From Chryseobacterium sp. E1 (GTDB taxonomy: Bacteria; Bacteroidota; Bacteroidia; Flavobacteriales; Weeksellaceae): a stretch of DNA of 64,000 nt. The notes under the pieces are model-generated. The model had not been told where the DNA came from. It ran no database searches and worked only from the letters and a program-made list of their open reading frames with translations. Of this stretch, positions 22,929 to 34,338 are shown one piece after another; positions within the stretch are counted from its first letter, which is position 1, and the number at the start of each line of letters is the position of its first letter. The stretch is from positions 1,142,501 through 1,206,500 of the forward strand of contig CP078104.1 of NCBI GenBank assembly GCA_019203745.1. The letters run 5' to 3'. The position numbers and the translations under genes are program-made.

Positions 22929-24297
22929 TTAATCCTTTCCAGCTATGACAGTTATACTTTTTCTAGCCGCTGCTTCTTCATTTTGCATTGCTTCTAATAC
23001 ATCTTTAGCCTGCCCTTCCAATAAGAAATTACTAATTGCTTTTCCCATATCTTGAACTAATCCAAAATACAGTCCACCTCCCTTAGTTCCGTCTTTATCG
23101 AATCCAGGTCTGCTAAGTTGATCTTTTCCAAAATTAACTATTGCCCCACCGCTTGTCCTTAATGCATCAGAGGTTCGCAAACGATCATATTGCGAATTAT
23201 TGGTGGTCTGTGCCCAATATCCTTCCTGATATCTCCCTCCGTAGTCCTGGTTAACTACGACTGGACGCTCAGGCTGTATTATCGGTGCTCTTCCTTCAAT
23301 AGAATTGGGAATCCTTCCATATGTTGCCGTATTTGTAGAACCTGTCTCAACAATATCATCTAATCTGACAAAACGTGTTGTACGTTGCTGTTCATATGAT
23401 GAAGTTCTATCTCCTACTGTTTTTTGTCCCATATCAGAAGCAGCCCCTGCATCATTTGCTAAATCAGTTCCTGATTTAGGCTGTCCATCAGGTTGCTTTT
23501 GAAGTCCGACATCTTTTAATTTTTCTACATCAGTATCAAATCCTTTTACATAATCACCGTAACTTCGTTCTGTTCCCGGGAATGGAATATGATCATAAAG
23601 TAATTCTTTTCCTTTATTTACGATTTCATTTCCGCTATAAGCCACTACGCCAGCTCCTCCAACACCAATAAGGTAGTTTCTAGCAGCACTTAATCCAAAT
23701 GTACTGTATAATGCATGTGCTGTTCCAGCAGCAGCTCCCAAAGCTTTCATAGCTGGTCCCATAATATACCCGAAAGCAATTGTACCAACTACCCCGATAG
23801 CAGTATCCCCAATAATTACATCTGTCATTTCATTTGCAGCTTTTTCAGAATATAAAATAATCACATTTCCTCCAAAACGGCAAGGGATCTGTGAATTTTC
23901 CAATAAAGGATGCTTCTTAGCTGTCAATACATTATTATCATAAGGAGTCCAATCTTTTAGTAGCATTCCGCATATGGATGGAACCAATGCCGCCAAACCT
24001 CCCACAGCAGCTCCTCCTGCAGCAAATGCAGCAATTGTAGCACCAGCTCCTATAGCTAAAGCCCCCGGTTGCAACAGTTCCCACAACAAAAACAGCTCCA
24101 ACGACCAGACCTGCAACAGCTCCGAAAAGCATCATTTTACCACAAATAAAATTACCCCCAGGTCTATCATCAATGGTAGCCTTTAGGTAGCCACCAGCAA
24201 TAGTTACCGTGCTTTGACTTGTAACTTTTATCTGTTGTTTTTTCATTCCTTTAGAGCACACCAGCCATGCTCCATCTGGCACATATAATTTACTCAT
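22929..24297 (-). CDS. PAAR-like (DUF4280-type) T6SS spike-tip effector, one frameshift
   Basis: About 455 residues. The N terminus, MSKLYVPDGAWLVCSKGMKK with GYLKATIDDRPGGNF, fits the DUF4280 PAAR-like fold that caps VgrG. After a shift near 24070 come glycine-rich hydrophobic stretches (ALAIGAGATIAAFAAGGAAV, MGPAMKALGAAAGTAHALY, LIGVGGAGVVAYSG), then a polar segment and the C terminus LEGQAKDVLEAMQNEE to VIAGKD. Glycine zippers of this kind occur in membrane-inserting toxins, so a pore-forming activity is possible but unproven. It follows VgrG1 and the LysM protein, and a membrane protein follows directly. Confidence 0.75.
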
Positions 24298-24310
24298 TTT
24301 TATTCGTTTT

Positions 24311-25365
24311 TTAAGACAATATGATCTTATACTCCATCGAATGATTATACTTGCTATTCGCCTTTTCTTTAATTTTAGAGTGGCATAGAGTTACTTTTCC
24401 TTTTTTAATATCTATATGATATTCTGTAGTCCAGATCAATGAATATGTATAATTTTCCTGTAAAAAATCTTTTAATTTCGCATTATAGATATCTCTCAGA
24501 TGTCCGTTATTATTAGGGTCTGCTTCTGCATAAAATTTTATTTTTGCAATTTCATCCTCTTTTTCCACTTTACGTTTCACATTGAGAAAAACTGTTTCAT
24601 TTCCAAAGATTTGAGATGTATATTTCTGAGTACCAATCTCAATAAACTTATTTAATTCTGAATATTCATGATATAAATCTTTTAAGATTAATTGATAGAG
24701 AATATTATTTTTGATCAGAGGAAGTGTATTACTAAAATCTAAATCGCCGCCTTCAATCATATTTCTTTCCTCAACCGAATTTCCCATTTCTGATTCTAAT
24801 CCTATCTTTACAAGATTCCAGGCTTCTTTAACTTCATTCTGATTTACAATATCTTTTATGTTTCCATCAGGAGAAAGATTAATAACAAGATGCTCCATCG
24901 GCCTGTTAAATTTCTGCATATACTCAGCGAGTTGACGATAGATCGATTTAATGTATTTTACCTGATGGGACTTCTGTTGAATATCAAAAGAAAAATCATC
25001 CCCATCTTATTTTTGCTACATTCCCAAATCATCTCCGTTTCTGAGTCGATCATACTATTGCCCATAACCTGCATATCTATTTTTTTGTAGGATATGGTAT
25101 TGGCATTCTGAAAATTCTTTCTGTTTAAGATCTATCTTATCGGAAGACACCAGATTTTCATGTTTTTTTTTAAGAATATCAATAGAATCAGGAATAACAA
25201 TATATTCAGACCAAACGGGTAAAGTGTTATCATCCTTGATCCATTCATGAGGCCTCGAAATGTTATTATGATATTCTTTCAGTTCAGAAATAGTTAACCC
25301 AAGTTCTTGAGCTATTGAAACTAAGGTATCCGCTTTTTTTTTATGTAATATTTGTGTAACTCCAA
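24311..25365 (-). CDS. LysM-domain T6SS accessory protein, frameshifted
   Basis: About 350 residues between VgrG1 and the PAAR-like protein. The start is probably TTG at 25365 (LELHKYYIK), because no ATG is near and a nine-A run follows. The N terminus DTLVSIAQELGLTISELKEY is a LysM-like motif. The rest, ending YNHSMEYKIILS, has no recognised domain. The frame is open from about 24919 to the end; shifts lie near 25335 and 25080-24940. Bacteroidetes vgrG clusters often place a LysM protein here, possibly an adaptor loading the PAAR effector onto VgrG. That role is inference. Confidence 0.6.
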
Positions 25366-25374
25366 ATTTATATC

Positions 25375-27544
25375 TTAATTTTCTACGATTTGACTTCCCG
25401 ATATTATAGTATTTCCGCTGAATAAAGCTTTTGCCGGGCTTGCACCTTCTATTGATGATGAAGTTGTTCCCTTTATTTCAATAACATCACTTTGAATGGT
25501 AATTTTCCCACTTGTAATTTCAATGTAGCTGGTATCAGACACTTTTATCTTCACTGAGGTTTTCCCACTCAGATCAATAACTCCATCACTACCCATTGTA
25601 AGAACACTTTGCTCTTCCCCACAGTATGGGTGCTTTTTGAGGTGACGTTAACAGTACTGTTATTTCCAATTTTTACTGTACTGTCGTTTCCGATGTCTTC
25701 CTTGCTGTTGTTACTTACCTTTGTATCTATATTTCCCGTTCCGCTCAAAGTAACATGGTTTCCGCTTCGGTCTTTAATCTCAATTCCGCATCCGTCATGA
25801 AACTGGATAATATTTCCGCTTTTACTGCTTAAGCTCATGATATTATTTCCGGCGCCTCCACCGCCTCCAATACCTCCATGGTACATTCCTCCCATTACAA
25901 ACGGGCGGTCAGGGTGCTGGTGTACGAAATTGACAATTACCTGGTCTCCTACTTCGGGTACAGACATGAAACCACGGTTCTTATTGACTTTATCACTGCT
26001 TCCCGCATCGGGTGACATGACACGGATAAATTCTGAGATATCAGGACCATTCTGCCAGTCAAACTGTACCTGAACTCTTCCCTGATTCAAAGGATCTGTA
26101 TTGGAAATTACTTTGGCAAACTGGGCTTCTGCTCTTGGGGTTTCAAATTCCGGCCGTGGGATAAAACCTGTATCGGCAGCAATTGCTTCAAACTGGCCGT
26201 CATAATATCCTCTTGCATCTACTTCATGGGTAACTTCCAGAATCATCAATTTGGTAAAGTAAGACGTATCACTACTGTCTGCCTTACGCATTTCGATATC
26301 AGCGGTACACCCCGGATAGAGGAAAGGTACTGTTGTAGTTCCTGAAGTGATAAAAACTTCTGAGGCCTTACTTCCTGCGGTTCCTTTCTGAGAAGCATCG
26401 ATATCCATAAAAGATGAAGCTTTGATGGGAGCAACTCTTAAAGAAGGCGTAGTAAAGGTCTTTTCTGAGATTTCATAGGCCCTTCTAGCGATATCAGAGG
26501 TATGGTTTATTTTTGAACTTCCGGCGGTAAGCTTTTCATTCTTGCTGCTGTTATAGCCATAGAAAGTCGGGCTTACATGCTGTGCTCTCATTTTGATGGC
26601 AATATCACTTACAGTGCTTCCATAAGTAAGCTTTACAGGTTTCTCCTGAGGTGGAAGTTTTCCGAAGTGCAGCACTTCCCCGTCATAGTAAAACTGCTCA
26701 CCGTAAGCTTCCGCCATTCTGGCAAGGTAGTTATAATGAGTTTCTTCGTATTGTGAGCTATAGGAAACATTACCATACTGGGCATCTACCCTGAAGTCAA
26801 ATTTATTTTGTCCGAGGCCTTCTCTGATCACATGATCTGCAATACTGTTCAGGCTCACCGGCTGGCTTCCTCCAAAGCTCTGAATATGCGGAGCAGCATC
26901 CAGAAGTACAGTGGGGCTGTATCCTTTAAGAACGATATTACCAAGACTTCCCTTTTCCTGGCTGAAGCCCACTTCCGTCACTACTCCTACGAAGTTTCGT
27001 TCTGCCCCTTTATCAATATCTTTATATTTAAAAACGACAGTAATTCTTTTTCCTAAAAAATTCTGAGCGTTTTCCAGGTTATGATTTTCAGCACTTCCTA
27101 AGGTATCATGGGCAAGTGTCAGATGGAATTCATGATGCTTGGCTGCACTCTGCACCAGTTTGAAATGCTTGAAATGCTTAATCATTTGCCCTTCAATGAT
27201 TATATCCAGCTTCACCACACGGTTGATACCGGCAATAATACTTTGGGGATGGCTTCGGCATTGTGTATTTTTGAGGTAGGCTGTTTGGCCCACACTTTAT
27301 TTTCAACAATAGACGGGTTGTTCGGAACAAAAGTCTGGTTCATAAACATATCTGCACCCTGTACAGTGCTTATACCCTGTTGTCCGGCTTGTACGGTATT
27401 CTTTACTTTTTCTCCCGTTTTCTTCAACTTTGCATCTGTTTTTTGGGCAATATTTTCCTTCACTCCATTCTTCAACTTCTCTTTGCTGCCTTTTACATCA
27501 TTCTCCGGGTTCTCTACTTTAATTGTCTTGTCATCCTGAAACAT
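25375..27544 (-). CDS. tssI: T6SS spike protein VgrG (TssI), copy 1, frameshifted
   Basis: About 722 residues. After a charged N-terminal extension (MFQDDKTIKVENPENDVKGS) comes the gp27-like part (VKLDIIIEGQ, FVGVVTEVGFS, ETHYNYLARMAEAYGEQFYY) and the OB-fold region (GRVQVQFDWQ, VRVMSPDAG, VPEVGDQVIVNFVHQHPDRP, GGMYHGG). The C terminus is a beta-rich needle (NDSTVKIGNNSTVNV). Shifts near 27240 and 25590. It heads the cluster of LysM and PAAR-like genes and follows tssD2. The differing N terminus and needle compared with VgrG2 probably set effector specificity. Confidence 0.9.
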
Positions 27545-27670
27545 AGCGTTTTGTGTTTAAATTAACTATTAAATAAACTGCTGATAATGCAGCATACACA
27601 GAATCAAAAATATAGGTTGAAAATCTTAGTATTCTATAAACTGAGGTAAAATCTGGCACACTGTACATGG

Positions 27671-27709
27671 AAAAACAGAACAGCATACTCTTGCAAGCCG
27701 CTGTTCTGT
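27671..27709 (-). terminator. Terminator of tssD copy 2
   Basis: Read on the minus strand, ACAGAACAGC and GCTGTTCTGT arms (27700-27709 and 27675-27684) are followed by TTTTTCC. It lies between tssD2 and vgrG1, so vgrG1 is partly insulated from tssD2 transcription. Confidence 0.85.
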
Positions 27710-27743
27710 ACCAATTTTATTTTTACTAAGATGATGAATAGGC

Positions 27744-28156
27744 TTATTTACCTGCCGAAGGCCATAAACCATCGAAACGGGAAGTTCCGTAGTCAATTCC
27801 TTCTGCACTGATTACGAAGCTGATCAGCATACTGTTGCTGTCGATAGCGTCGAAATCTACTTCGTGCTGGATCACATATCCGTTTTCCCATTTAAGGGTG
27901 ATCAGTGTTCCTTCTTCGTGGGATTTATTGAAAACAATTTCTCCTACTGTAGGCTTATATTTTCCGTTTAGTAAGCTTTCAAGAATATCTGATTTTTCAG
28001 TAGCTTCTACTGTAACTTTGATTAATGCATTGGAAGGATCTGATGCTACACGTCCGGATACGTCTGTAGATCTCGATACGCTGTAGTTCATTTTAATAAT
28101 TTCTGTCCTTCGCCGTTGTTGAATTTTAAGATTCCTCTCGAATTTCTTTCTGCCAT
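27744..28156 (-). CDS. tssD: T6SS Hcp-like tube protein TssD, copy 2, one-base deletion
   Basis: The gene matches tssD1 and tssD3 along its whole length but is 413 bases instead of 414. In copies 1 and 3 the ATG-proximal sequence has TTCATTTTTAATAA; here it is TTCATTTTAATAA, near 28092. This shifts the frame after MAERNSRGILKFNNGEGQKL. The rest is open and ends LWPSAGK. Either copy 2 is a fresh pseudogene or a T was lost in the assembly. I favour the latter given the pattern across the window. Confidence 0.88.
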
Positions 28157-28208
28157 GATTTGTAAATTTTAATCGTTAATAATATTTTGTGATTCGGTGA
28201 TTGTGTAG

Positions 28209-28299
28209 CAAATATAGAGGCTCTTTTTTCTAAAAAAACTTTTCACCATAAATCTGAAAAATTGTAGTAGTTCTACGATTTCTTGTCGTAATTCTACGA
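28209..28299 (-). promoter_or_regulatory. tssD2 promoter with 21-bp spaced repeat element
   Basis: Same design as for tssD1: minus-7 box TATATTTG (CAAATATA at 28209-28216) and TCGTAGAA repeats at 28271-28278 and 28292-28299. The flanking CTGAAAAATTGTAGTAG block is identical in all copies, while the sequence between repeats and minus-7 box differs from tssD1 but matches tssD3. The remaining 220 bases up to 28519 show nothing I can name. Confidence 0.75.
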
Positions 28300-28519
28300 C
28301 ATTTGACTTAAACAACAAATACAAACAACTAAAAACCAGTATTTTAAATATAAATCATAAAATCAAAAAGGATCATATTTTTCCACTTAAAAGAGAAATA
28401 TTAATAATTTTTAATAAAAATTAGCAATCTTTTAACAGATGATTTAATCGAAAAAATAAACCACTGTTTGAAAAAATAAATGTTAACTCAATCAGGAAAA
28501 TTGAAAAAACAAAGACCTG

Positions 28520-29070
28520 CTACCCAAAATAGTAAGCGAAAAATTCTCTGAAGACTGAGTAAAAATCTCTTATTTCAAAATATTGCGGACTTGAACTCTC
28601 AATAGCATAGAACTGAGCTTTTTGAAGAGCTTTTTAATTCTTGTCTGATGATAATACTGGGAAACGGAAATAACTTTTTTAAAATGCAGACTGTCAGATA
28701 TCCGGATGGTATTTTTAACGGTCATTTCAGTATTGTTTCCATCATTATCTACAATGATATCTTTCTTTGGGATATGGTTTTTCACAAGATATTCCTCCAT
28801 TTTGTCTCCTTCCCAATAGCCTTCTTTGCCCAATCCTCCGCTTACGAGAATCTTTTTTACCCTACCTGAAGCATATAATGCAATACTCTGATCCATCCGG
28901 GCAGCCAATCTATCCGATAAGGTACCATCTTCATTGACTTTATTTCCCAAAACTACAGCGAGATCTGCTTTTCCCTGTCTGTCAATCAATCCGTCTGCGA
29001 TGATGTAAGCACTATGAATAAAGAACCATAGGAACGGTAACAGGAGAATATATTTTAATTTATTTTTCAT
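28520..29070 (-). CDS. YdcF/ElyC/SanA (DUF218) family protein, one frameshift
   Basis: About 183 residues. MKNKLKYILLLPFLWFFIHS is a signal or anchor helix, then KADLAVVLGNKVNEDGTLSDRLAARMD and VSGGLGKEG are the DUF218 motifs, followed by ISVSQYYHQTR. A shift near 28620 leads to the family's usual C terminus SSSPQYFEIRDFYSVFREF, ending at 28520. Members act in envelope or vancomycin tolerance in E. coli, with unclear chemistry. It lies among T6SS genes but need not belong to the system. Confidence 0.75.
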
Positions 29071-29150
29071 CCTTTAATCTTTATAGAATACAATAGGATC
29101 TCCTTTAAAAAAGAAGATCCTACTATTTTATGCAGATAACATGTACTACC

Positions 29151-30014
29151 TTATTGCTGAACAGCAGCTCCTTCTTTTATGGAACGCATCAGTATTTTAT
29201 TTTTTCTTAAGAGAAAATCAGGCATCAGATCCGTTGGCAGATAGAGGGTACTTTCTCCTTTTTCTGTAATTCTTCTTCAATTCCGGGATTCCAGGCAAGA
29301 ATTTTGTCAATATCTACGTTCAGTTCTGCAGCAACGACCTTCAGATTAAACCCGGCATTGATATCTGTTTCGGAAAGAACCTCATCTACTACTTTACGAT
29401 TTCCGTTTTCAAAGAAAACTTTATGAAGCCTCGAAGAATTATAATTGCTCAACACACTTTGAAGTTCACCTGTAGCATAGCATGCATTCAGATATTTCTT
29501 CACATGATTGATGGTTTCTCCCGGAAGATATTTAGAAAATTCATGGTACTGAGAGGAACCTGCTGCCTGCATGGCTTTAGCGATATTTCCTTCTCCACAG
29601 TTATAAGCAGCCACTACCGTTACCCAATTATTGTATTTTTGTAAAGATTACTCAGGAAATTGCAGCTGTCTTTGTACTTTTATAAATATCTGTGCGGCCC
29701 TGCTCGGTAAGCCCGTATTGGTTCGCATGTGCGGTCATAAACTGCCAGATTCCCACTGCTCCGGCTCCTGAAGTAATATTTCTGTTAAAATGGGATTCTA
29801 TAAGCGCAAGATTTCTCAGATGTTTTGGAAGCCCCTTCTGAAGAAGCAGCTGCTCAATAAATTCTACAAGATCTTTATTGGCATTAATGATTCCCTTATA
29901 CTTTTTCACACTGCTTTCCGAGGTATCAGAAGCAGCAAGAAACTGCCCGTTTACAAAGACAGTTGTTCCCATTAGCAGTAAACCTGTAAAGATATTCCTG
30001 ACAATCGTTTTCAT
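29151..30014 (-). CDS. Lytic transglycosylase with C-terminal LysM-like region, frameshifted
   Basis: About 288 residues. A signal peptide (MKTIVRNIFTGLLLMGTTVFVNGQ) is followed by an SLT domain: LALIESHFN with the catalytic Glu, GAGAVGIWQFM, and AAYNCGEGNIAKAM. The C-terminal part (LKVVAAELNVDIDKILAWNP) looks LysM-like. Shifts near 29650 and 29240; correcting the last gives the end IKEGAAVQQ at 29151. It probably cuts peptidoglycan in the periplasm. Directly upstream of it is ClpV, so it may open the cell wall for T6SS assembly. Confidence 0.78.
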
Positions 30015-30091
30015 TTTAAATGTATTTAATAAGCAAAAAAGGTAAAAAGGCTCAAAGGCAGGTTTGCTGTTAAGCCTTTTCACGGTATCAT

Positions 30092-32579
30092 TTAATCTAC
30101 TTTCCAGCTTAATTTATCTTCTTCTTTATTCCAGTCTACGTGTATGGTCTGGCCGGATTTTACTTCTTCTCTCACAATCATTTTAGAGATTGGTCTGGCA
30201 AGCTGTGCACGGATCACTCCTGAGATCTGTCTCGCACCATATTTGCTGCTGAATCCTCCCAATGCCAGGTTTCTTACGGCATCATCACTGATCTGTAAAG
30301 CAATTCCTAATCTCGTCAGTGAAGTATGGAGTGATTTCAGCTGGATATTGAAGATTCTTTCTGCAATGGACTCCGTGATCGGTGCAAAAGGAATGATCTC
30401 TGTAATTCTCGCAAGGAACTCCGGTCTGAATCTGCCTGAGTTTGACATGATCTGCATCAGTGCTGATGATTCCGGAACTTTTCCTTCTTCAAACTGTTTT
30501 ACAATTTCTTCACTTCCGATATTGGAGGTAAAGAGAATCAGAGCATTGCTGAAGTCTCCTTCTTTGCCCAGTTTATCATGTACTTTTCCTTCGTCCATAA
30601 TCTGAAGGAATACATCAAAAACGGAATGGTGGGCTTTTTCAATTTCATCAAATAAAACAACGGTATAAGGCTGTTGTCTGATCTTATTGACCAGCATCCC
30701 TCCTTCTTCATATCCTACGTATCCCGGAGGCGCTCCGTATAGCAAGGCTGCGGAATGTTCTTCTTTAAATTCTGACATATCGAAACGTACCATTGCCTTT
30801 TCATCGTTGAAAAGCAATTCTGCCATAGATTTTGCCAGCTCCGTTTTACCTGTTCCGGTAGGTCCTAAAAGGAAGAAAGATCCTATTGGCTGTCCCGGTT
30901 TGTTTAATCCGCTTCGGTTTTCTACGATAGCATCGGAAAGGATTTTTAAAGCATGATCCTGTCCTACAACCCTGTTTAGGAGAAGGGATTCCATATTCAG
31001 GAGTTTTTTTTTTCCTGTGCCTGAATTTTCCCGATCGGGATATTGGTTTGCAGCCATTACAGCAGCCAGTTCCAGGCGGTCTACTTTTTCTCTTTTCTTT
31101 GCAGCATGCTGTAAAAGCTCTGCATAAGTATCTTCAATGATTTTCTGAATCTGGTCTACCGGCATAGCGTTATCCAGGGCAGGCTGTTCGCTCAGGGATC
31201 CCCAAAGAATAGGGCTTATTTTATCCCTTAGCAGGTTATACGTCCAGATCAGCTCATCAGCTTTGTCTTTGCTGTCTGCATATTCTTCTTTTAAAATAGC
31301 ATCATAGCTTTCTTTCCAGCTGTCCAGTTCTTTTTCTGAAAGCTCATCAAGCATTTTGATGGCTGCCATTGTCCGGTCTAATAAATCAATTGCAGCATCC
31401 GGTAATTTTTACCTTTTGCATATCTTTTTGCCAGACGTACGCATTCCGGAAGGGCTGTTTTTTCTACCTCGATACCATGGTGCTTTTTATAGCCTTCAAG
31501 AAGTACATCGATCATTTTCACACAGGTCTTTTCATCCGGCTCATTAACGGTTATACCTCGAAACGACGGTTGAAAGCCTGTTCCGGTTCTATAATTTTTC
31601 TGTATTCTTCCTGGGTAGTCGCACCGATTACAGTGATTTCTCCTCTTGCCAATTCAGGTTTCAAAAGATTGGCTACGTTTCCGATGCTTCCTTTCGGGTC
31701 TAAAAGGGTGTGGATCTCATCAATGAAAAGGATTGCTTTTTCAATTTTTTTACATTCATTGATCACTTTCTTCAGACGGTCTTCAATTTCTCCTTTATAA
31801 GAGGTTCCTGCAAGCAATGCTCCGGTGTCCAGCTCTAAAAGGGTTCCGTTTTTAAGCATTTCAGGAACGTTCCCTTTGTAATTTCAATGGCAAAACCTTC
31901 TACCAATGCTGTTTTTCCTACTCCCGGCTCACCGATAATGATTACGTTCGGTTTGCTTCTCCGGCAAAGGATCTCTACCAGCATTCTCAACTCTTTATCT
32001 CTACCGATGATGTTTTCAAGCTCTCCTTTTCTTGCCTGTGCTGTTCTGTCTACAATAGCTTTTAATGGAAGGAAATGAGGAATCTGTATAATCTGATCCG
32101 TTGGAAAATATCGATGAGAAATCTCCATCTTCTGAAACGGTAAACGGTGTATCTTTTCTATACAGGTTAAAGATTTCATGTTCTCTGAGCGGAAGTGATT
32201 TCAGCTGCTGAAGTGAGAATACTACCTGCGGTTTTACAATGGCTGTCAGAATACAGATGGGCGTAATCTCATCCAGCCCCAGTTTTAAGCGGATGTCATC
32301 TGCTTCTTCTATAAGGGTATCTACAACATCATCCTGTCCTACTTCATCCGGCAGGTGAGCTGTTTTAGGATATTCTTCAATACGGACGTCTGCCCATTCG
32401 TAGAAATATCCCGGATCTTTATCTATGCTTTTCAGGAATTCATTGAGGCCGATATCTTTATGCATCAAAGCCTGCAGAATATGCGGACCTCCATAAGTTC
32501 CATTATAATTTTCCTTCGCTATCGACTGAGCAATATGAAATAGTTGCTTTACTGTTTCGTTGGTTACTAGTACTCCCAT
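30092..32579 (-). CDS. tssH: T6SS ATPase ClpV/TssH, frameshifted
   Basis: About 829 residues with the ClpB-like plan. An N-terminal repeat domain (VTNETVKQLFHIAQS, GGPHILQALMHKD) precedes AAA1 with Walker A GEPGVGKTALVEG, Walker B ILFIDEIHTLL and GATTQEEYRKIIEPEQAFNRRFE. AAA2 has GPTGTGKTELAKS, VVLFDEIEKAH and SKYGARQISGVIRAQ. It recycles the contracted T6SS sheath. Shifts near 32150, 31860, 31550 and 31400. It is about 9 kb from tssR-tssO, with no sheath genes in the window. Confidence 0.9.
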
Positions 32580-32808
32580 TTATAATTTTTCTTATATTAA
32601 TATATTTGCGTTCTGTTTTTGATCTTATTTCCGGATCATCTGAACATGTTCCGGAGATTATTTTTTAGTGTCTCTAAAATTAAATATTTTATTCTAAATG
32701 AGATAAAGATAGTTAATTCTTCTATCAGAGAAGTAATAGAGGGCTTTTTCTTTTTTAAACGGTTGCTGCAACCATCTATACATCACCCATTTCAGGATCT
32801 GAATAAGC

Positions 32809-33480
32809 TTAAATATTCAAAAAGTACAATAAAATTAAACTTACCCACTGCAGGCCTATATAGATATAGAAAATCATGGCCGAAGGTTCTGCCAGCTCGT
32901 GCAATTTTTCAATAAGGGTTGTTTTAATGATATCATAGAAGTTGGCATGCTCATCTCCCAGATTCAGTTCTTTAAATTTTATTTTATTCAAAGCATAGCC
33001 CAGAATACGTTTGAGGATTTTATTTTCTGAGCTGTTCCTGAATTCGTTCAGAAGTTTCACTTTGGCCAGCGCATAATCTGCACTGGTACGAACTACTGTG
33101 GGCTGATTGTTTTTAAATTTATCCAGTACCTTATCAATAAAAGGAATCAGAATTGTTTTCGTATGGTCTTTGAGCAGTCTGCTGATGATTCCTGCCATCG
33201 CATATTTGGTAGCAAAAACGGCAATTATAAACGGGGCAATAATGATCAGCAGATAAAAAAGGCCTGCTGATACAGGTTTAGCCATAACCGTTGCCACTAT
33301 AAATGCGAGAGTTCCACTGTGGCCCAGTGATGAGCCTAAGCTTTCTGCCAGAATATAAATTCCCAGTACGAGGACAGTAATAGTCGAAATTATGCCTATA
33401 GCATAGATTTTAAACAGGCTGAAGATGAATACAGCGGACAGTTTTGAGAAATATTTCAGGTGATCGGTGATTCTGTTCAT
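32809..33480 (-). CDS. Four-helix membrane protein of unknown function in the T6SS region
   Basis: An intact 223-residue protein starting MNRITDHLKYFSKLSAVFIF. Hydrophobic segments lie at about 15-50 (two helices), 60-110 (two), and at the very C terminus (MIFYIYIGLQWVSLILLYFL). Between them is a charged cytoplasmic-type stretch (LLKDHTKTILIPFIDKVLDKFK). I considered TssN but cannot support it. It is upstream of tssH on the same strand. Being unbroken, its sequence is reliable. Confidence 0.55.
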   Translation of the reverse strand: MNRITDHLKYFSKLSAVFIFSLFKIYAIGIISTITVLVLGIYILAESLGSSLGHSGTLAFIVATVMAKPVSAGLFYLLIIIAPFIIAVFATKYAMAGIISRLLKDHTKTILIPFIDKVLDKFKNNQPTVVRTSADYALAKVKLLNEFRNSSENKILKRILGYALNKIKFKELNLGDEHANFYDIIKTTLIEKLHELAEPSAMIFYIYIGLQWVSLILLYFLNI

Positions 33481-33693
33481 TGATGGTGTTGAAGGTATCA
33501 GGTTATTGTTTCGTTTTTCAAGATAAGAAAATTATGAAACATAGATATTTAGGTTGTAAAGTTAATTTAACATTTTTAGGATAGGAAGCCAGAAGCTGGA
33601 AGAGGGAAGTTTTGAAAGTCGCATAGAAAAGTAATTTCCTGCCTCCTGCTGCCATTTTAATCTCGTTTTCAACCAGACTCAGATCACACTATT

Positions 33694-34298
33694 TTAATAT
33701 TGTTTCAAATCAGAGAAACTCAAGTCCTTAATTTTGGGTAATGCATTGATTTTTATTCCTTTTTCTCTTTTGTTTAGAATTTTATCTGAACCCAATTCCT
33801 GATCAAACTCTACTATGGTTTTTGTTAAAAATTAATTTCAGTTTCAGACGTTGTGTTTTTCCCATCCCAAATTACCCGTGATATTTTAATCAGTTCAAAA
33901 TTGTTCTGCTGATATCTGAATTCATATCTGCTTTTCCGGTTATTGATTATCAGTCAACATTTTTAAGCTACCTTCTTCAATAAGAAAATCCGGAATAGTG
34001 TTCCTGCGATGCTGTCCTTTTTATCTTTAGGATATTCGCTTTCTATTAATTTGTTGAAGAAACCACCCGTTTGAGTTTATGGCCGGGCTGCGTAAGGAAT
34101 ATCTGTAATCTTAAGGGTCTGGTTTCATCTTCCAGGTCCATTTCTACAATCACCCGGTCATTCGTTTGTCATTATTTAGGTCGCCTTCTTCCGTTTGTAC
34201 CTGAAATGTGTAATTATCTTTATTTGTATGTTTCTGTGAATATAAATTAGCACATACAAAAAAAGGAATATAATAGCATGTAGTGATATTTCTTTCAT
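33694..34298 (-). CDS. Secreted protein of unknown function, frameshifted
   Basis: After joining frames: MKEISLHAIIFLF with a signal peptide ending LYSQ, then KHTNKDNYTFQVQTEEGD, NDRVIVEMDLEDETRPLRLQ, IPDFLIEEGSLKM, YEFRYQQNNFELIKISRVIWDG and the end KINALPKIKDLSFSDLKQY. About 200 residues with at least five shifts (near 34240, 34165, 34075, 34000, 33950, 33825). The D-rich repeats could bind calcium. It lies in the effector/immunity region and is a candidate periplasmic immunity protein; no family recognised. Confidence 0.5.
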
Positions 34299-34338
34299 GA
34301 GTGTTTGTTCTATTCTGACAGTTGAAATATAAGCTTTA

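Noticed and set aside
27744..28156. tssD copy 2 as a true pseudogene
   Set aside because: The only defect is one missing T in a homopolymer, the same error type seen throughout, including in essential genes.
32809..33480. Assignment of the four-helix protein as TssN
   Set aside because: It is a membrane protein in the right region, but I see no motif that identifies TssN.
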